NCBI GenBank assembly: GCA_958450325.1
Contig: OY288239.1
Location: 57,183,049-57,247,048 of the forward strand
Length of the DNA: 64,000 bases
Origin: Agrostemma githago
Taxonomy: Eukaryota; Streptophyta; Magnoliopsida; Caryophyllales; Caryophyllaceae
Direction of reading: 5' to 3'
In this document: piece after piece, positions 22,292 to 35,299 of the stretch
Layout of the letters: each line of letters starts with the position of its first letter
Numbering within the stretch: the first letter of the stretch is position 1
The notes under the pieces: model-generated
The model's input: only the letters and a program-made list of their open reading frames with translations
The model's database searches: none
What the model was told of the DNA's origin: nothing
Translations under genes and position numbers: made by a program

Positions 22292-24820
22292 CAACCTCAT
22301 CCCAGAGTCCAGATTTGATTTAAGTCCGAGTCTGAGTCCGAGTCTAGGATGTTCTATTTCTTTCAATTCCGATGTCAGAGTCAGAGTTAACTGTATTCTG
22401 TCCTCTTTCCAAAATTCAATAAAATCAGCTTTTTCAATCTCTCATATATGCTTCCTTATGTGTTTCCGAGAACATGAGGAACACCATCATACACTGTGAG
22501 CACATGCACGTGACTATTATAGGCACATCTATAATGACTGCAGGAACTGAGACCCGTGCTTTCCTTTACCTGTTCCATGTCTGGTATAGCAAGCCACAAA
22601 ACTACCTTTAGCAGGAGCATATCGAATCCTATGACAAATCTAGGTAGTCTCCTAGTTTGGGTTCAAGACGGAAGGCTAGGCCACTTCCCACAATAAATAC
22701 CCTTCCAATAAGACTAACCAATCCCTACCTTAGGTGTTAGTCTGACCAGAAGCAAAAAAGAAGTATCGTGACTCTATGGGCTTGATGCCAAAAATACCCA
22801 ACTCGGGACGATGCTCCCACTAAGCCTGCTCGGAATTATGATGACAATACCGAGATCCAAATCACCATGCTTACCATAGAGTACTCCACCGCGAGTTGCA
22901 CTCACCAACTAGGCTTACACCTTACAAAGGTTTAGCTCCACAAGCCTAATCCAACCGATGGGCCCACCCCCATATCCACCCACAACATCAAAGGGAGGGA
23001 TAGCAAAAAAAAAACTGGACAAAAAAAACAAAAGTCCAAAGAAAAAAAAACAAAAGTCCAAAGAAAAAAAAGCAAAAGGCCGAAACAAAAGAGCTGGCCA
23101 TGACCAAAAAAGAACTCTCAACATCCCTCGACCAGATACGATCAATCCCTTGACCGGGACACAGTCAACTCAAGTGAAGGTCCCACGACCGGGGCTAAGA
23201 GGTCAACCCAACAAAAAAAAAAAATTCAAATACCCATGACCGTGGTCAACGTTCAATTCAAGTGAAAATCCCTTGACCGGGGTACGGTCAATTCAAAAAT
23301 TATCTATGCCCATACCATCGAATAGGGAAGAGACAATCAAGCTGGTCAGCTACCACCACACTTAGCCTTCCCACATTGCAACCCTCAAGACCTTCTCGAG
23401 ACCTAGGCTAAGAGACAGCCCGGAATTTTGAGGATTCTACCTCCATAGGATACACCCTAACCATTAGGGCCAGACATGGAAATCAGATCCCGCATTATCA
23501 AACCTACCCTGATCGAAGTCCGAGTCATTTTTACTCGACTTCCCCCTTTCCTACCACATTACAACACCTTACCCTCGAAGCCTTAGCTCCACAAAATCGA
23601 GCTCCAGATTTCGAATCATCAAAGCCACTTGCGACCTAGCTCCACATTTCCAAAAACATCCAAACCAGTAACCAACCCCGAACACGGGAAATCAACCTGC
23701 GGTCGGCATAGAACATGCCCAAATAGTTCACACCACCTCTGGGGGCTACCCCGGAGAACGCTCACAGTCACGGGATCAACATCCTAACTGTTCTACCCTT
23801 TGATCAAGATATCATTGGGAATGCACCTAGCCTACACCATCGCTATGGCTAGTTACACACAAAGCCCTAATAAACTAGGCACCATAATATATCTTCCAAT
23901 CCACTGAACTACGGCTTGGTTTGATTTCACTACACGTGAATACGTAGGCAGCCTTTCAACAAGGGCACAACCACCCACGTTGACACACGTTCAAAAAGCA
24001 CCATCATTCCGGTCACGACACTGTCATGTTCTCAACAACTAGCTTTGTCGTCCTGGAGGCTTCTCTTAGACAGAAGTTCTCCATCCACTCACAAAATCCA
24101 AAGACTATCAAAAACTAGCCTCCTTTCTATAGAGTGTCCTAGTACTCGGCTCAGTCGAAAACCAGAATCTGTCAGGGACTCGAAGCAACACCCATTTTGG
24201 GACTATACCCCAAAACCAAAGATCCAAAAGAGCACCAGACTATAACATTGCTACTACTAAGTCCTGTCGTTACAGTCTCGTTACAGACTACTGTAGCCAC
24301 CCTATAGAACATCCTTCTCATTTCGATGTTCGACTGTGTTGCCACTCGCGTAGGCTACGGAATAGCGCAGCTTAAGAGTCTTGTCATCTTAGGTGGCCCA
24401 TCTCCCTACCGAGTCACAGTCCAACCCCTCGAGAGTCCAATTCGTGTCTGTCAATTCGTCCGGTCACGTCCAGAGTCGAGTCTGTCGATATGTTTCTCCC
24501 TTCAAATTCTAATTTTAAAAGTTTGCAAAACTTAGCCATTTGATAAAATCCTTTTCGACAAGGTCAAATTTCAGTCTATTTAAACTGCAAATTTCTTTTC
24601 TACCCCTTTCAATTTTGAAAACCTATCTCCTAGCACGTGAGTTGCTTTCAGAACTTCGATTTCAAAACTAAGCAAAAATCATTTCCCTCAGCGCAAACTA
24701 GTCTATAGATGTTAAACTGCATTTCCTATGTGCTATCTTGCTATATACTATGCCTGCTATTTCTGCCTATGTATCCAACATTTCAGGTGTCAGCTAGTGC
24801 TTCCCAATGGAACACCAAAA
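22292..24820. other. Non-coding 3' interior of the gag-only element
   Basis: No reading frame with recognisable pol or other domains. It contains an A-rich block with repeats of AACAAAAGTCCAAAGAAAAA (about 23005-23075) and phrases of the type CCCTTGACCGGGACACAGTC repeated at 23110-23300. Lysine-rich open frames here are compositional. Confidence 0.6.
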
Positions 24821-24835
24821 GCGGTGTTTCTCCTG

Positions 24836-25180
24836 AAATGCTACATGCAAGTTGTCATGTGTCAGCATACGGGTACACCCAAGACTTCAGAAGCAAGTCC
24901 CCGCGCAGCTACTTTACTCCCCAACACGAGTCAGTGTTTTGCCTATATGTTACATACAAGTTGTTATGTGTCAGCATACAGGTATACTCCAGACTTCAGA
25001 AGCAAGTCCCCGCGAAACTATTTAAATTCCCCAACGGAGTCAACTTTTCCCCGGTATGCTACATCCAAGACGTGATGTGTCGGCATACGGGTACACCTAC
25101 GCCCCGAAAGGCAAGTTTTACTCCCCACGGAGCATCATCATCAGGTCAGGTACGACTCAAGGCTTCAAAAGCAAGCCCGT
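24836..25180. repeat. Three ~115-bp tandem repeats near the PPT
   Basis: Units start near 24836, 24950 and 25055. Each has a form of TGCTACATGCAAGTTGTCAT, GTGTCAGCATACGGGTACAC and AGACTTCAGAAGCAAGTCCC. Diverged versions of the downstream phrase (GGTACGACTCAAG) occur in reverse orientation near 59515-59545 in the pol-bearing Tat element. Confidence 0.65.
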
Positions 25181-25455
25181 ACAGCTCACATATTTTCCCA
25201 GCGGAACGCCCGAGGCGGCATTTTCCCCGAAATGGTACAGGATGGGCCCACATATAGGCACGCCTAGGACTTATGCACCAAGTCTGACTCCCCGCAGAGC
25301 TATCATCATCAGGACAGGTATGACCCTTTTCTTATGGCTGGCGAGCCCTTCACGCAAGTCTAATGGACTATAAACGACCCGACCGGAAGGCTGCCAGGTC
25401 GTAATCCTCGATTGGCCTGGTAGCTACTCTGACTTTCGCCTTGTCCAAGCCTCAG

Positions 25456-25470
25456 TCAGAGTGGGGGCTC
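25456..25470 (+). promoter_or_regulatory. Polypurine tract
   Basis: CAGAGTGGGGGCTC directly precedes the 3' LTR start TGTAGACACC. The complement AGCCCCCACTCTGACTGAGG follows the minus-strand LTR at 59233, so this tract is shared with the Tat element. Confidence 0.75.
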
Positions 25471-28140
25471 TGTAGACACCTGCATTTTGCCTGCTAGTGT
25501 CTATAGCAGTTCCCGACAAAACACCCGATGATGATCGGACGTAAACGTGACTTAATACGCTCGAATACGGACTCGGAATCAATAGTATCCGACGTGAGCA
25601 TTTAGCGGAGTGCAAATCTCTCAAAACCGACCTCAAATTCAGGCCCAGTGGGCCGTTTCCAATAAAATAAGACTAATTTGGGCCAAAAGCGACACCAAAA
25701 ATAAATCCCGTCTTTTGGCGACCGGGTCAAAACCCGGTCAAAGACGAACCCGTCACAAAAACCAGCCCAAGTGCACCTTCTAGAAGCTGGCGCCCAATCC
25801 AAATTCAAAAAAAGATTACAACAAACAACAATATCAATTCCTTCCTAAAATAGCTCGATTTGCTTGATCCACTCGATCGAGTGGATTGACCCACTCGGTC
25901 GAGTGGAGCGTCAAAAACCGGACCAGATTCATTTCTGAAGGCACTCGACCGAGTGCACTAGGGCACTCGATCGAGTGACCCTAGGTCGTGGGGTTTCTCC
26001 TATAAATACCCCATCATCACCCATCACAAAGGAACTCTTCTAGAACTCTTTTTCAACTTTTCTTCAACTCTTTTTACAACACATTCAGCCAACTTATCAA
26101 TCTCTACACATTACCACCTTTCAATCTTCCACATTCATACACATTCATTTATACACAATCAACACATACACATTCAAAACTCGAGATCAAAACTCACCAA
26201 AGACCCGAGAGCATCCTCTCCCTAACCAAACACACCCTAACTCACCCTACATATCTCGACACTCCCGCGCACACGCCGCTACTACGAGTTCATTTCCGAG
26301 GCCGTTAAGCATGTAGGTTGAGGGTGTAATTCAATCCCGACATCTCCTTTCTCTTTTTCGATTATATATGTATATGTAATATTAGTATTATTATTATTAT
26401 TATTACTACTACTACTACTACTAACCACTAACACTAACTTTCATTTTTGTATACTAACACTTTAATTCCGTATTCTAACATCTAACATTATTATACCGTG
26501 TATATATACATACTAGTATTTAAATCTCGGTTTCGGATGCGTTTGACTATAATTGTCGCCTAAAGTCCGTCTAATCCCTTTACGAGCAACGACGGAGGTG
26601 GAGCCCTTTCGAGGAGCCCCGGCCCAATGTACTCAAGGGCGTGACGTGATCGCGACTAATCGTAGTTGAACGTATTCAATCCCATTTTAATTAGTGCGGA
26701 ACCCGTTGACATGAAAACCGACATCACATAACCCGAAAGGGTTAGTTTCGATGTCGTGACGTAGAGGGAGGCATTCCGTTGCTAATTCAAATTTTCTAAC
26801 GTAAACGTTTTCATAAAGTCCCGACAACGGTATTATAATCGTACATATACACGATTAAAGTGCCGGAGGCCGAGTTAAATTCAAATCATGCGATATTTGT
26901 ATTTAACTCGACCGACCGTCGTTTTCAACCTCAAAAAACGAGACGAGTTGACACTCGTACAGGAACTACTCGACCGAGTGCATAGGCCACTCGATCGAGT
27001 AGCGTCCATCAGGCTGGGCAGACCCTTTTTCGAGGGGCTACTCGACCGAGTGCTTAGGCCACTCGATCGAGTAGCGTCCATAACACTGGGCAGAAACTTT
27101 TTTGAGGACACACTCGACCGAGTCAGACTATGACTCGACCGAGTGGGTCCTGTAACCCAGAAAACCGAGGGCCTTGACACACACTTTCAAGCCTCGTCCT
27201 TTTATCGACATTAGTCATCACGTGTAAAGACTATCACGTGACTATTCTATTTTCAAAACCATGCACATCACGACACTTTAACGACTTTGATCGATTTTTC
27301 GACGTGATAAGTCGGGACAAGGCATCGAGGCATATGATCGGGCTAGCATCACGCCTAGGCCCTATGTCTCCGTCCTTCGTTTGATGTACAACACAATGTA
27401 TATCCAAGCGAGGTTAGTCCACTTACACATTTCGCGGTCAAGCTTACATATGGGTCCGTCCTTAACTTTTATTTATTTATTATACTACTTCCATATCGTT
27501 TATATAATTTTCGTATTGGCCGGGTTGTATTTCCGCCCGTGTAGCTTGTACGTTATTTACGTTTGAGTTTCATTTATTTACTTGCTTATCGCTTTATAAA
27601 TGAACCTCGCATGCTAAATTATTTCGACTATAACCAAGATGCATTAAATGACGTAGTTAACCAGTAACTCATATGCTTAGCCCGAAAACGCTGTTTGCAT
27701 ATCATTTAATCGTTTTACTAGCGCGCTCACACGAACACGAACGATGTCTTAGTAGAGGCCGCCACGTGCGGGCGGGGTTGGGTGTCCTTAGTGGGCTTCC
27801 CAACACGTACCCTCACCCCTTACTCAGAACCTTCGGTTTCCGGATGCCCGAAACCCTTGGCGCACGAGAGTCATTCTATACACGAAAGCCGGTTTATACG
27901 GTATCGGTATTGCAATGCAAAGGGACGAGCCCAATGAACTCTGAAATCGAAGTGGGCTTACTTTGTGTATAGCCCATGACGACATAGAGTGGGCTCGTAT
28001 GGTTCCGAATAACCACAAAATTTGGTGGCGACTCCATTTTGACTTAAATTTCGAACCCGAGAACAATCTTACCACGAGATTCATTCGCCTACCCAAACCC
28101 GCGCGTGGCCGCGTCGGGGTGGACCTACGTCATGTCCACA
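25471..28140 (+). repeat. 3' LTR of the gag-only element
   Basis: Nearly identical to 16825-19497, with the same TATA box at 26001-26008 and the same palindrome clusters. Single-base differences I could see include C/T at the eighth base and changes such as AAACCGAC/AAAGCGAC and GTCAACAC/GTCATCAC. Confidence 0.93.
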
Positions 28141-28145
28141 GAAAG

Positions 28146-29114
28146 TGCACGATACATGAAAGGAAACAAAAACAAAAATGAGAAGAGGGAGATTAGGGAA
28201 GAAGAGGGAAATCACCGAAATCAGAATAGACAATTAGAACAGAGACAGAGAGTAAGGAAAATATAAAACCCAAATAATACGATTACTGGAATTCTGAGAA
28301 CTTTAACTAAAAATAAACTAATGCTAAGTATTTACAGGAATTCTGTGAATGAAAGCTTGACTGAATGATTGAAAGATAAAAGATGAGATCCCCATGGACT
28401 GAGCAATTGATGGTCTATTTATAGGGATCCAGACCTATGATTAACTAACCTCTTAATTCCCCACTAATTGTTAACCTCAATCTCCTATTCACTTCTAATA
28501 GTGCGTAAATACTGAAGTAGTGGAGTGAAGGAAGCTTGAAGCGTAAGGGGGAGATCGTGGGGGTAGTTACCTAAATACTAGGACCGACTGAAGTTTTATC
28601 TAGAGCCGACTTGGAATTCCAGTTGACCGACTGAAAGGTTAAGCCTGGGTCGACTGACTTCCCAGTCGATTGACTGGGGTCTTCAGTCTGGTCGACTGGG
28701 TCTTCAGTTTGGTTGATTGGGCCTCCAGTCTGGTCGACTGGGCCTCCAGTCTGGTCGATTGACTTGCAGTCTAGTCGACTGGGCCTCTAGTCTGGTCGAC
28801 TGACTTGCTGCTGGGCTGTTTCTATTCTTCTTATTTGGGTTGACTTGAGTCAGCCTTCTTCTTAATTTGTTTTCCTTTCAGCTTCTATCTTTTCGCGAGT
28901 TTCGCACAACAACTCGGTTTTAGAGCTTTAATGGATTTTGACGTGTTTTTGGGCTCTTTTGACTACTCAGTCTAAATTATTTGCAAAATAACAAAAGAAT
29001 ACTCGAGTAGCACAAATGAGAGAAAATAGTGTAAGCTGACCCCTAAAATTAATAAAATGACATGGAAATGCGTGCCAAAATAAATGGAAAATCGTATAGG
29101 AAAGGCACGCATCA
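28146..29114 (-). mobile_element. LTR of element A, right part
   Basis: Continuation of the LTR cut at 16824. On the minus strand it begins TGATGCGTGCC at 29114, right after a purine-rich tract (GGTTTGAGGAGATT). A TATA box (CCCTATAAATAGACC) is near 28420-28434. A 21-bp minisatellite lies at 28640-28805, upstream of that TATA box. Non-coding. Confidence 0.65.
28640..28805. repeat. 21-bp minisatellite with GTCGAC cores
   Basis: About seven diverged units of CTCCAGTCTGGTCGACTGGGC. Variants have GTCGATTGG or TTGATTGG cores. It lies in the putative U3 of LTR A, about 200 bp upstream of its TATA box. The TCGA-centred dyad recalls the unrelated palindromes of the Tat-type LTRs. Confidence 0.8.
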
Positions 29115-29646
29115 AATCTCCTCAAACCGACTATTGCTTGTCCTCAAGCAATCAAACACACAAAAATTACAAGAGCGGAAACAACTCAGAGCTATATACA
29201 CTAACTAACTCTTTACAAAAACTAACTCAAACTAGAGATACTTAGAATACATGAATGGACTCAGGCTATGACATAGTCAAAAGAATATCAGTGAACCGTC
29301 AACCTTGCTAGGCTTGTCATTGTCGGACTCTCGCGGTTACATTCTAATCTCATTCAAAATGTATGGTATGTATATGTAAGATAGAGAAGAAGAGAGACGC
29401 TCACCTAATCTGCGACCTATAAACACATGCATGCAATCGAGAGTGATGACAATCTCTACCAATCATTTTCGCATTCTAAATAATCGAGACCAAAACACGT
29501 ATCAAGGCAAAAAAATGATGAAATAGGATATGGGTTAAGTGACGGGTAAGAAGGGGTTATAAATTTGGGAATATGTAGGTAATAGTCGAGCTAGACAAAC
29601 CAAACTTCCAAATTACATTACCAAGATACCGAATCACACAAACGAT
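29115..29646 (-). mobile_element. Interior of element A adjacent to its 3' LTR
   Basis: Contains the complement of GAGGACAAGCAATAGTCGG next to the LTR, a phrase common at the 3' end of plant Ty3/gypsy elements. The rest is non-coding. It stops at 29646, where the end of element B begins, so the remainder of A should lie beyond the window. Confidence 0.45.
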
Positions 29647-31272
29647 TGATGCACGTCAGATTTTCGCCTATCTAACGCGATCAAACAAAATTTATAAACA
29701 CGACAAACTAACTACGTAGTAGCGGTAAGTCGAGATCGAACCACATGGACAGTCTATGTGAAGTCAGTCGAGTCAAAGTCTAAGCACGTTTGGGGTCTAA
29801 AAAAGGAGGTTTTAAATGATTGGACTAAGCTAACATGGACGAATATAAACAAGCTAAGACGAATTACAATAAGAGGAAACGAGTTAGGGAGAGTCGGGGA
29901 ATCAGAAATGAGTCACATAAACAAGGGAATCACGCAACGATACACGATTGATAAGGGGTGAGTCACCTTTCGGTTTCTCGACCCAACTACGCTAAAGCCC
30001 ACTTTCGTGACGAGAAAGCTAAGTTTCTAACCTGAATTACCCAAACCCCGAGTTTCCCCATATTGATTCGGGTGAATATGAGTCAACTAAAGTGATCAAG
30101 TAAAGTCGACACATATACAACAATTTCAAACTAGACAAACCAATCCAAGTATATCAATCACAAGAATCCCAAATTCATATTACCCAAATCTTCCTCCCTT
30201 AACCCCCTAACTACAAAATTACTCACTAATCATACTAAAATCCAAATTAAATAAATAAATCACTAATAATAATGAAATACTAATCATGAAGAAAACTACA
30301 CCAATTAATCTACCACTACACTAATCATGAAATTAATAGAACTAATGACATAGAATGAACAGCAAAATGAATTAATAACTATTCTACCAAAATAACAATG
30401 ACATAGAAATGAAGATAAAACTAATAATAACATAAAAACATGAGAACTAATTAAGAAATAGTTAAATAAACTAAGAACATGAGATGAAAACTATAAATAA
30501 AAAGATGAAAACTAATTAAGAAATAATTAAATAAACTAAGAACATGAGATGAAAACTATAAATAAGGAGAGAAGATTATACCAACATGAAGGAAATTGCA
30601 AGAGAAAGAAAGATTAAGAACATGATTATAATGAAGGAGGAGTCTTGAACATTAATTGAAGGAAAAACTAATTAGATCTAGAATAAGAGAGTATTGGATT
30701 TTCACCCTCCAAATATCTCCCTCAACTAATCTAATGTCTAAACCCTAAAATAATAGTCTAATGTAAGATGTGATATGAGATGTAACGTAGTCTCCTCAAT
30801 TGAGAGGTTTACATAAATATATAGTGTTAGGGGTTGAATAGAAACATAAGAAAATAGAAATTAAAACCCAAGTGGAAACTCCACTCTAAGCCCAAGTAAA
30901 GTAGCATCCCAACAAACATAAACCGAGTTTCACCTTATGGCTCCCCATCTGGCGAAAGTTCGCTCTGTGGAATTGGCACAACCTATCCATCGAGTAAAAC
31001 TTTGCCCTGCGGTTATCTCAACTTTGCCTGCCCATTCCGATTCAATTTCTTCGAGTCTTCATTCAAATGCCGATTTCTAATTTCTGAACTCGGACCTGGG
31101 TTGAGCAGGGGTCGACGCCGGAGTTGGTAGTCAACGCCGACGATTGTCGTCGGAAAACGGAGGGAAACAACAGATGCTGCCAGAGTTGGAGTTCGCCGGA
31201 GAACGCAGCTACTGAGCTTTCGGGTCACTTGTCGAGTTCTGGGCTGCTGCGTTGTTGTTGTTGGCTCACCGG
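29647..31272 (-). mobile_element. 3' LTR of Athila-like element B, terminal part
   Basis: From 29647 (TGATGCACGTCAG) rightwards this matches the B 5' LTR fragment at 56370-56711 over about 340 bp. Shared phrases include GTAGTAGCGGTAAGTCG, AATTACAATAAGAGGAAACG and GTGAGTCACCTTTCGGTTTC. It is interrupted at 31272/31273 by element C (target duplication ACCGG) and resumes at 49902. AT-rich and non-coding, with a GC-rich patch at 31000-31270. Confidence 0.75.
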
Positions 31273-34200
31273 TGTAACAACCCGGTTCTTCCAATGACAT
31301 TAACTAACAAGGCGGAAAATAGTTAAGTCCTAAAAAGTGGTAAAAATTTAAAACCGTCGACTTAAGTGAGTCTTTTACAGGAAAATTAACCGTTTGTTAA
31401 AATACAACAACTAAAAACCGAATTACAAATTTCTAAATACAATAGTCTGACAAAATTTGTGTTACAAGATTTATAGTATAACACTCTCATCTGCTAAGCT
31501 GTATCTCTTGCACTCATGCATGCCCCCATGTCCAGTCTTTAGGGTTCGTCAACCTGAATGCATATTTAAATATATATGTCCCACTTAGTGGGAGTAACCT
31601 AACCGTCCTTCTAACACGGCCCCGAATAATCAATGTAGTATAACGTTTAGGTTATCAAATTAACAGATAAGCAGACATGTCACATTACAAATCGACATGT
31701 ATACAATGTGAGATACACATGAAGTGATTTCAGTTAACATGCGAATTAATTTAGATATATAAGACATGTAGGTTATATAGAATAAAGTAATTCATACATC
31801 ATATGAGTATCATGTGAATAGAATACAGTAAAGCATGGATCATGGATTCATAGAAGTGTCATGTGAAAATAGAGTAAGGCATACATAATACAAATCATAT
31901 GAAACATAATATCAATCATAATCAATATTCAGGAAGGACATATAACAAAACATCACTTCCCATTATCAAGCATTTCAATCACATCGTTAGTCATAAGAGT
32001 ACAGAACAGTAACGAAGCATACTAACACATGTGATTTAGAAAACTGTAGTCATTTACTTTTAAAAACAATGGTTTTCTTTCACATAATGCACGAGACGTG
32101 ACTACTAATGTCTCATGCACACTTAAGGCTTGCATCTCACCATAAGTGCGGAAGGGAACATCAATCCCGCCGGTCATATCGATACCAGGAGGTTTACATC
32201 TCACCCCTAGTGCTCAATAGGATCAAACAACAGCTATGATTTGATTTAGAACTCTAATCGCGGGAGAGAACAGACTGCTGATGATGTAGACGACAACTCG
32301 CAGAATCCTACCCACACCACCTCGAGGCCCACTCACAACACGCAGAAGCAGGGAAAAGAATCACGTACACAACCGTGAATAAAAGTGCCAAGATATCAGA
32401 AATAGAGTAGAGCTGATCAGGCCCTTGTCAAATACATGCGCACGTACCCCCTAACACAACTCTCGGACTCCCGAAGGCCCTCAGTGATAGTTGGTGACTA
32501 CTACTCTAACGACAATCCATCCACACGCATCTTCAGGATGTGCTGTCCGTAATCTCATAGCAAAAGCTCTCCGAGCAATCTCCCGTCTCATCGATATCTA
32601 AACCTCGGCATAATATTTCCCAACACGTAACGATACTACGATATAGATTGTCTATAGGAGACATATAAGGATGCTAGACACTTAGACTCCCATAGGATCA
32701 TTGGTTCAGACAACCAGAATGATTGCATACCGTCCCGAAAGTACAGTTGCTACATATGGGTCACTTGGTATCGAACGGTCAGACTCCCGTAGAACCTTAT
32801 TAGTTCAGATAACCGGAAGGATGCATACTGTCCCGTAGGTACATAAGCCCCAAGAAATGGAACACTGGGAAGGTCCACTACTGATTCATGTAGGACACTG
32901 ACTGACCTGAAGGTACAACAGTTCCTTAAGCTTATTTAGGAACGATTTACTGAACGATCATAACAATTATATTCAGTGTATTTTACTTGATTGAATATCT
33001 TAAGTATATTTGATGTTAGAGATTTGGAACGTTTTATTGGATATATATTATTTGAACGTTCATTATTTGAGATTTGATTAAAATTCAATTATTTCTAAGT
33101 ACATTATTTAAGATGGGTTCCTTTATCTTGACTTGGTCTATGTTGACTTAGAAAGCCAAAGTTTGAGCAAGATGGACTAGTCAACCCTTAGTTATCACTT
33201 AGTCACTAATTAGTCCTTAAGTACCTATTATAAAGTTAAGTGTTGTTTTGCACATTTAGGCATTGTTTAACTTAGTACTTTTGGGTTATTAATCTTTTAG
33301 TACTCTATACTTTTTGGGCATAAGTATTTAGTACATTTATTGTTCAAGTGTACGTATTTAGTATTTTTATATGGTTTTGTATCTGTACAAGTATACTTAT
33401 CCCTTAAAGCCTATTTATACTTAGTAAAATATTTCAAACATCAAATAAATCTATAATAATTATAGAAATCATTTTTAACCTTATTATGTATCATATTTTT
33501 CAAAACTTAGAGTTTTACAAAAATAACTTTAAGTAATAACGAAATCGATAATATTATTAAGGATACTAAATGAGTTATTTTTCAAATGTTATTTTTAACT
33601 TTCGATTTTCGTACGTAAACATACTTTGATGAGTTAGATTTTCAGATATAAGGTCATTTTTCAAAAATAATAAGGTTTATTATTTTTAAAAAATTAAAAA
33701 CGAAAACAGTACGGTTTTTGATACTTTCTTTTAAATCTTTTAAAATACTTAAACATTAGAAAAGTGAACCAAAATTTTATTTTGGATACCTATACTTGTA
33801 CTTAACTTATTCCCAGAAATTTAGATTAAAATACTTTATAAATTTCTTACATAAAATCGTTTTTCCAGATCTGACCCATTTTAGTAAATATTTTATAAAT
33901 GAAAATATATATGATGGATTTATATGAAATTTGACGTACACATAATAGACATCAGCAGGAACATAAAATAAGTTTTCCAAGTCCAAAAGAAACGTTTAAT
34001 ATCACGAAATATATTATTTTCTCAGACAGTACATAAAATTATACAGTACCAGTTTACGAAATAAATCATTATTAAATATATATTTTCTTAAAAACTTACT
34101 TTTCATATTTTTATCATATTTTAGACATGCAGATCTACAACTTTGATGAAGGAATCTAAGGCTAATTCGAAACATATATTACACAGAAAAATCGTGAACA

Positions 34201-34970
34201 TACATCATACATCACAGAATCCATTTTACAGCATGTATTGTTAAGTGATAATCAACAAATAGTTAACTTTAAACTTGGTGATCTAATGATTTAGTCCTAA
34301 ACATGATGTTATATGTTATTTAAAGTCTAAAAACTATACTACGAGATTTGAGGGCGAAGAAAAGTTAGGTTACCTTAAGCATAAATAATCGATTCTACAA
34401 CATATAAGAAAATGAAGATCGATGCTTCTTTTCTCTTGCTCCTCTTCATAAATTAGTTAGAATGACAAAAAAAACTAAGTTAGTAGTTATACTATTAAAT
34501 AAACTTGAAAATAAGTAGTATAAGATAAGAGAAAAAGGGATTAGAGCTCTTCAAAAATGGTGGTTGAAACACCTTAAGAACTTGTGAAAACTGGTGTTGT
34601 TTTCTTTGGTTTTTTGAAGGGAGTTGAAGGAGGGTAAGAGATGGATGAATAAGTAAGCTAAGTGGAGTCCTAAGGCTGTTTATATGGAGTAATAGTCGTC
34701 CATTTGATGAAGGGAACAAAGGATAGACAAACAATTGACAATTGCTCAAAATGGCTAATCTTGTTTTTGGAAGTACATTACCTTTTTTGGTGTTTTTGAT
34801 TAGAAAAGCATTTTTTGATTCTTGGACCTCAAGGTGATGGTATGGGGTGTGTAAGAATGGTATTTTTGAGTTATTTTGGTTCCACAAAGGTTAGAAAAGA
34901 AGTACGGAGATCGAATGTCGAGAAATAATTCATCGGGTGACGATTTTCGTTGCAAAGGAGCTGTCAATTA
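31273..34970 (-). other. Non-coding body of element C
   Basis: AT-rich, no gene-like reading frame. One pair of diverged direct repeats about 105 bp apart lies at 32695-32850 (GTTCAGACAACCAGAATGAT and GTTCAGATAACCGGAAGGAT, each followed by CATACCGTCCC or CATACTGTCCC). Otherwise nothing recognisable. Confidence 0.5.
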
Positions 34971-34978
34971 CAATCAAT

Positions 34979-35014
<36 letters not shown>

Positions 35015-35299
35015 TAAAGCTCAAATGAGTCCCTTACTCTTTGTGAGTCCCTAAGTCCTCATCCCATCCATTGGATGGGATGAGGATGGATGGACAAGAT
35101 GCATCCAATTAAAAAAAAAAGGGAGATTTATTTTCCTAAAATAACTCACAAGAATTTAGGAAACAAATAACTTCCTATCATTCACGTTCATTTTCATTCA
35201 CGTTCATTTCAACTCCACGTTCATTCACACCTAAAAACCAGAAAAACCCTTTCTTCATTCACGCTAATTCATCGTTTTTGATCTCGAAAATCTGCTACA

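Larger units (their letters stand above)
16825..28140 (+). mobile_element. Complete gag-only (TR-GAG-like) Ty3/gypsy Tat-type LTR retrotransposon, 11.3 kb
   Basis: Boundaries are exact: LTRs at 16825-19497 and 25471-28140, and a 5-bp target duplication GAAAG at 16820-16824 and 28141-28145. A PBS-like site lies just inside the 5' LTR and a purine-rich tract just before the 3' LTR. The 6-kb interior encodes one gag protein. No protease, RT, RNase H or integrase is visible in any frame. By eye the LTRs differ at about 17 positions plus a few indels in 2.67 kb, so the insertion is recent. Its LTR ends and 3' interior match the pol-bearing element at 56712-64000, the likely source of its enzymes. 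Confidence 0.93.

Noticed and set aside
22958..23239. Lysine-rich 93-codon frame
   Set aside because: Driven by A-runs in a non-coding stretch, with no conserved features.
34979..35010. (TA)n as a regulatory element or telomere-like repeat
   Set aside because: A plain dinucleotide microsatellite, best explained as the Helitron 5' tract into which the MULE inserted.
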